DNA of 64,000 nt. It comes from PXAP01 sp046483315. Lineage in GTDB: Bacteria > Bacteroidota > Bacteroidia > Bacteroidales > PUMT01. The notes beneath the pieces were generated by a model. The model made no database searches. It saw only the letters and a list, made by a program, of their open reading frames with translations, and was not told where the DNA came from. The stretch lies in the NCBI GenBank assembly GCA_046483315.1, contig JAWODJ010000075.1:1-64000 (forward strand), written 5' to 3'. The position numbers and the translations under genes were made by a program. This document shows, piece after piece, positions 60,059-64,000 of this stretch (position 1 is its first letter; every line of letters begins with the position of its first letter).

Positions 60059-60613
60059 CTACTCCGGGCTGTAAGGATCGGAATCAAGGTTAAAGACGGC
60101 TGACTTCAGTTTCTCAGGTTCAGTGCCCCTGGGTAGCATGCCGTTTGCACGAAAGAGTCCGGTACCGGACATAATTGCGGCTTTCAGCCTGCTTATAGCG
60201 GTTCTCAGCACAAGATCATGATCAAATGCCAAAGCGGGTATATCTTTTATTTTAAACCATTTTGCATTGGCTGCGTCATCGCCGGCAACAGGGTTTGTTT
60301 CTGCCATACGGACCAGTGTAAAATAGGCCACTGTGATGACTCTTCCCCGGGGGTCACGGTCCACCCCGCTGAATGCGCCTAACTGCTCAAGTTGAATACC
60401 CTCAATAGCAGTTTCCTCCTTCAGCTCCCGTTCTGCACACTGCAGGGTTGTCTCATCCATATCCAGAAACCCTCCGGGAAATGTCCATCTGCCTTTGAAC
60501 GGTTCCTTACCACGTTCAATAAGTAAAACATTAAGGTCTTCACCATCAAAGCCAAAAACCACACAGTCCGCGCTCACCGCAGGACGCGGATAATCATAGC
60601 AATATTTACCCAT
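60059..60613 (-). CDS. Nudix hydrolase
   Basis: The Nudix box reads GGFLDMDETTLQCAERELKEETAI (pattern Gx5Ex7REUxEExGU, the last G replaced by A), at about residues 54-77 from ATG 60613. The N-terminal PAVSADCVVFGFDGEDLNVLLIERGKEPFKGRWTFPGG resembles the ADP-ribose or NrtR-type group. It cleaves a nucleoside diphosphate linked to another group; the exact substrate is unknown. An open frame begins three codons further upstream. Confidence 0.9.
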   Translation of the reverse strand: MGKYCYDYPRPAVSADCVVFGFDGEDLNVLLIERGKEPFKGRWTFPGGFLDMDETTLQCAERELKEETAIEGIQLEQLGAFSGVDRDPRGRVITVAYFTLVRMAETNPVAGDDAANAKWFKIKDIPALAFDHDLVLRTAISRLKAAIMSGTGLFRANGMLPRGTEPEKLKSAVFNLDSDPYSPE

Positions 60614-60646
60614 ACCGCACATTTTTTAGCAGATATACAAATTCTA

Positions 60647-61612
60647 TCAGGGTATAGAAAAATTCTTCCGGTTATAACCGGCAAAAACCCCCAGTCCGCC
60701 CTCAATATTACTATATATCAAAACACTTTCAGTAAAAGGGGAATTGCCATAATTGTTATAATTCTGCAGGCTTTCATGAAAAAGATAATAATTCTCATCG
60801 GTCTGCATAATATATACAAAAACAGAATCTATTGACTCAAACCGTAATCCGTCATCCGGACGCTCTTCAATAAACGAATCGTCGTAATTAGGGAAATCAT
60901 CAATCCAGTGGTTTGCTTTGAAGAAATATGTTCTGCCGTCCTTGTCAGCAATATAATTATCGCCTCTGTCGATCCACAGGTCCAATATATCAGAGAGCAC
61001 AGTATCATTTTCCTCCCCGGAGCTGCCTGACCGGTACATTTTTATATAGGCCCCTGATGAATAGTAGTTCTCGCTGTTATCCTGCTTTGCTGTAAAACTC
61101 CATGTAAATGTGATATGTTCGCCTCCCCACTCGTCTTCTTCAATAGCAGGAGGGTCTATTCTGATCATTTCATATTCCAGTTCCGGTACATAACACTCCG
61201 CCTCAGCTGTTTCACCGTTGAAAGTTTCCACCGTCAGGGTATAGTAATAGCCCGGCTGAACAGCAAACTCATCATTGCCGGTTATAAAAGATTTATATTT
61301 CTCGCTGTAATTCAGCCTGACAGGATCTTCACCTTTTTTTGCCATGTACACTTCTGCATTTCCCTCAACAGGCTCTGAAACCGACGGATTGAAATATGGA
61401 CTGGAACGCTTCACATGCACCGATATCAGGCTGTCTCCCGGCGAGATATAAGAGTAGACTACAAGCCGGGATTCACCTCCGGGTATATCAAGATTTGTCA
61501 CCTCACTAATAAAAAAATCCTGGCAGGAAATCGTGGCAAGGGATAAAGCAAAGAATATCCACAGCTTAAAACCTGAAAAAGGATTCCATATTATTGGTAA
61601 ACTGTTCTGCAT
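60647..61612 (-). CDS. DUF4249 lipoprotein, partner of the TonB receptor
   Basis: The N-terminus has a hydrophobic stretch and a lipobox-like FALSLATISCQDFF. The text GGESRLVVYSYISPGDSLISVHVKRSSPYF is the DUF4249 opening, and later EAECYVPELEYEMIRIDPPAIEEDEWGGEHITFTWSF. DUF4249 genes regularly follow a TonB-dependent receptor in Bacteroidota and the protein is likely a surface partner in nutrient uptake. The gap to the receptor is 11 bases. Confidence 0.9.
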   Translation of the reverse strand: MQNSLPIIWNPFSGFKLWIFFALSLATISCQDFFISEVTNLDIPGGESRLVVYSYISPGDSLISVHVKRSSPYFNPSVSEPVEGNAEVYMAKKGEDPVRLNYSEKYKSFITGNDEFAVQPGYYYTLTVETFNGETAEAECYVPELEYEMIRIDPPAIEEDEWGGEHITFTWSFTAKQDNSENYYSSGAYIKMYRSGSSGEENDTVLSDILDLWIDRGDNYIADKDGRTYFFKANHWIDDFPNYDDSFIEERPDDGLRFESIDSVFVYIMQTDENYYLFHESLQNYNNYGNSPFTESVLIYSNIEGGLGVFAGYNRKNFSIP

Positions 61613-61623
61613 AGCCGATATAC

Positions 61624-64000
61624 TTAAAATTTATAATTTAAACTGATTGAAGGTACGATGGGAAAAATACTTACCTGCATAAGCTTACGTTCCGGTTCAC
61701 TCCCATCCTCTTCATAATTATAATATGATTGCTGCCAGTAATAAAAAAACGGATTTTTGCGGCTGTAGGCATTGTACGCTCCCAGCTCCAGGGTTCGTCT
61801 GACAGGATTTCCAAACATTGTGAAGTTCTTACTGAACTGGAGCCCTATGTCAAGTCGCTGATAGGAGGCTGCCCTGAAGCTGTTTTTCTTGTCATATACA
61901 TCCGCGCTGTTCCACCAGAAATAGTCATCAGTGAGATCCTGGTTATGGAGTTGATTTGGCAATACCGGGAAACTACCCGTTGCCAGGTCAAAGGCATTAC
62001 CGGTAGCGTATACCCATGTAGCACTGAAGGTGATCCGCGAATTGATCTCGTAAATACCCACCACTGAAATATCATGCCGCCTGTCGTATCGTGCCCAGAA
62101 TTTCTCTCCAAAATTGAGCTCATCGAACCGGTGCTGTATCCACGAAAGTGTATATCCCACCCATCCGCTCAAACGCCCCTGCTTACGCTGAACAAGAAAT
62201 TCCAGTCCGTAAGCCCATGCCTCACCGGCGGTTATATTATCCTGCCAGGAGAACTCCTCGGCACCGGTTGGATCATCGATCAACAGGAATGATGCTCCTT
62301 CCCTGTAACCAATGATATTATCCGACTTTTTGTAATAGCTTTCTACTGATAATTCAATATTCCTGTCAAGCCAGTCATATGCAAAGCCGGTTGCCGTCTG
62401 CCAGCTGGACTGGGGAGCTATACGCGCTGTGGAGGGTACCCATAAATCGGTTGGGAGACCAATACCTGTGGAGCTAAGCAAATGAACATACTGGTTCATG
62501 GCAGCATACGAGAATTTCCACGAAAGTTCAGGCATTAAAACAAGATTTGAGGAAAACCGGGGTTCAAGCTTATGGTAAGACTTTTCAGTGATAAAGAACT
62601 GGGTGAACCGGATTCCCGGGTTAATTTTCAGCCTGCTGCCAACACTTATTTCATCTTCAATATATATACCCGATTCAACGGACCTGTGTTTTTCGGCAGT
62701 ATGCTCGAACCGGCCTATGTCATCATCCCGCAAAACAAGTGCACTTGGTGTAAACTCATGATGAAGAACCTGCATACCTGCCCTGATATGATGGCTGGTC
62801 AGAGGATGCCAGCTTAGATCATATTTCGCACCAAAGTCCTGAATACCTGAATTATATTTCAGCTCATACCCGCTGGTGTACCCGCTGGACATATCCCTGA
62901 AATTATCCTCTGAATAGATCTGGAGGGTATAATCTGAAAATATAAAAGAGGCATTTGCAAAAAGCTTCTCATTGAAAATGTGGTTCCAGCGCATGGTGAC
63001 AGTTCCGTTCTGCCAAAAAAGTCCCCCTTCATTTTCATCTGTAAAATCGGGACCTGAATATCTGTCCCTGAAAAAGAATTTGTCCCTTCCGAAATATGCG
63101 CTTGCAAATATCCGGTTGTTTGAATTTATGTCGTAATTGAATTTTGTGTTAAGATCATAGAAAAAGTATCCTCCCCTGGTATCTTCAGGCATCAAAGGCC
63201 TGATGAGCAAATCAAGGTATGTCCTTCTTCCCGACACCAGGAAAGAAGCTTTATCTTTAACCAGCGGACCTTCAAGAGTGAGCCTGCTGCTAATTATGCC
63301 TATACCTGCCTCTCCTTCAATCTTTTCTTTATTACCGTCTTTCATCTGTATGTCAAGCACGGATGAGAGTCTACCCCCGAACCGGGCAGGAAACCCGCCC
63401 TTGTAAAGTTGCATATTCTTAACTGCGTCACCGTTAAAAACAGAAAAGAAACCGAACAGGTGGCTGGCATTGTATACCAGCGCATCATCAAGTATAATAA
63501 GGTTTTGATCAGGTCCGCCTCCCCTTACATAAAATCCGCTTGTTCCTTCGGTACCGGACTGCACTCCGGGCATAAGCTGCAAAACCTTGAACATATCCTT
63601 CTCGCCCAGCAGCGACGGAATATTGCGGGCCTGACCTATGGGAACTCCTACCTGGGACATTTGGGGACTCTGACTGATACGCCGGAGACGTTCATCTGTA
63701 ATAACCACCTCATCAAGCTCGATACCGCCCTCCATCTCAATATCCATACGCATATTCCTGTCATTAAAAAAGCTTTTTACCTGCATCTGGTATCCGACAT
63801 ATGAAAAAACCAGCTCGACACTATCGGCCGGCAAAGTGATTGCATAATATCCGTAGGCATTTGTTGTCACGCCAACTCCCCGGATGGTTTCATACACATT
63901 CACTCCTATAAGGGTTTCCCTGCTTCCTTTTTCAAAAACATAACCACTGACAGTGTACCTCTCTGCGGACTGTGCTGAAGCATCATGATAAGGTTGATAA
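61624..64000 (-). CDS. TonB-dependent receptor with CarboxypepD-type N-terminal domain (5' end outside window)
   Basis: The frame stays open from 63903 to the window edge, with SAERYTVSGYVFEKGSRETLIGVNVYE encoded upstream, so the true start is outside and the protein exceeds the visible 790 residues. An N-terminal carboxypeptidase-regulatory-like segment (SGYVFEKGSRETLIGVNVYET) is followed by the plug (GQARNIPSLLGEKDMFKVLQLMPGVQSGTEGTSGFYVRGGGPDQNLIILDDALVYNASHLFG) and barrel. It imports an unknown substrate with TonB energy. The C-terminus ends in aromatic SISLNYKF. It forms a pair with the DUF4249 gene. Confidence 0.95.
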   Translation of the reverse strand, partial: YQPYHDASAQSAERYTVSGYVFEKGSRETLIGVNVYETIRGVGVTTNAYGYYAITLPADSVELVFSYVGYQMQVKSFFNDRNMRMDIEMEGGIELDEVVITDERLRRISQSPQMSQVGVPIGQARNIPSLLGEKDMFKVLQLMPGVQSGTEGTSGFYVRGGGPDQNLIILDDALVYNASHLFGFFSVFNGDAVKNMQLYKGGFPARFGGRLSSVLDIQMKDGNKEKIEGEAGIGIISSRLTLEGPLVKDKASFLVSGRRTYLDLLIRPLMPEDTRGGYFFYDLNTKFNYDINSNNRIFASAYFGRDKFFFRDRYSGPDFTDENEGGLFWQNGTVTMRWNHIFNEKLFANASFIFSDYTLQIYSEDNFRDMSSGYTSGYELKYNSGIQDFGAKYDLSWHPLTSHHIRAGMQVLHHEFTPSALVLRDDDIGRFEHTAEKHRSVESGIYIEDEISVGSRLKINPGIRFTQFFITEKSYHKLEPRFSSNLVLMPELSWKFSYAAMNQYVHLLSSTGIGLPTDLWVPSTARIAPQSSWQTATGFAYDWLDRNIELSVESYYKKSDNIIGYREGASFLLIDDPTGAEEFSWQDNITAGEAWAYGLEFLVQRKQGRLSGWVGYTLSWIQHRFDELNFGEKFWARYDRRHDISVVGIYEINSRITFSATWVYATGNAFDLATGSFPVLPNQLHNQDLTDDYFWWNSADVYDKKNSFRAASYQRLDIGLQFSKNFTMFGNPVRRTLELGAYNAYSRKNPFFYYWQQSYYNYEEDGSEPERKLMQVSIFPIVPSISLNYKF

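Noticed and set aside
1..64000. CRISPR arrays, tRNA, rRNA and tmRNA
   Set aside because: I saw no regularly spaced repeats or cloverleaf-like conserved sequences in the intergenic regions. This was by eye, without a covariance search.

Overview
The window is chromosomal DNA of a member of the Bacteroidota, probably the order Bacteroidales or a close relative. The evidence is a TonB-dependent receptor paired with a DUF4249 lipoprotein, DUF4369/TlpA-type thioredoxins, DUF1080, DUF368, SiaC, GH3-like and DUF4197 proteins, the biotin carboxylase/BCCP/carboxyltransferase operon, and promoters of the Bacteroidota form (TTTG, 19 bases, TAnnTTTG), two of which match exactly. The sequence is AT-rich with long AT-rich spacers. 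I see no rRNA, tRNA or CRISPR array.

Layout. 1-2.3 kb is an accessory patch: a decayed IS4-type transposase fragment, then a MazF-type and a HEPN/MNT toxin-antitoxin module, each bracketed by the same two repeats, so the patch reads like two cassettes. 2.4-9 kb holds envelope genes (OmpA-family protein, secreted proteins, PagL-like lipid A deacylase, SPOR-like protein) and an SRAP DNA-repair protein preceded by a 25-bp perfect palindrome. 9-13.4 kb has an AEC transporter, a TonB-like protein, SiaC and an unrecognised two-domain protein. 13.5-17.1 kb is an acyl-CoA (propionyl-CoA) carboxylase operon. 17.2-23.8 kb has a serine hydrolase, a YtxH/holin-like stress-type operon, a beta-barrel protein, a Ste24-like protease and a DUF6340-like lipoprotein. 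23.9-32.2 kb carries amino-sugar catabolism (nagA, an SSS-family symporter, a NagB/PIG-L fusion) interrupted by fabG, pyrD and an XRE regulator with several TACAnnTGTA palindromes around it. 32.2-41 kb has DUF368, phosphosulfolactate synthase, TPR and coiled-coil proteins and housekeeping genes folD, ffh and argS. 41-45.7 kb has a small secreted protein with four WMx5W repeats, a glycosyltransferase, a TlpA-like thioredoxin and sucD.

45.8-51.4 kb is the most coherent system: one minus-strand operon that joins an ECF nickel/cobalt importer (CbiM, a NikL-like protein, CbiQ, CbiO) to LarE, LarB and LarC, which make the nickel-pincer nucleotide cofactor. No LarA-type enzyme that would use the cofactor is present in the window. 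LarE has the three-cysteine pattern associated with [4Fe-4S]-dependent sulfur transfer, and LarC is one uninterrupted frame. The rest (51.5-64 kb) holds mnmE behind a textbook promoter, a DUF1080 protein, a GH3-like protein, a NADase-type glycan-binding-like lipoprotein, a DUF255 thioredoxin-fold protein, DUF4197, a Nudix hydrolase, and the DUF4249/TonB receptor pair, whose receptor runs off the window end.

No clearly new multi-gene system was proven. The best leads are the repeat-bracketed toxin-antitoxin cassettes, the nickel-uptake/pincer-cofactor operon without a client enzyme, the WMx5W repeat protein, the internally duplicated orphan at 12.4 kb, and the operator-rich spacer beside the XRE regulator.
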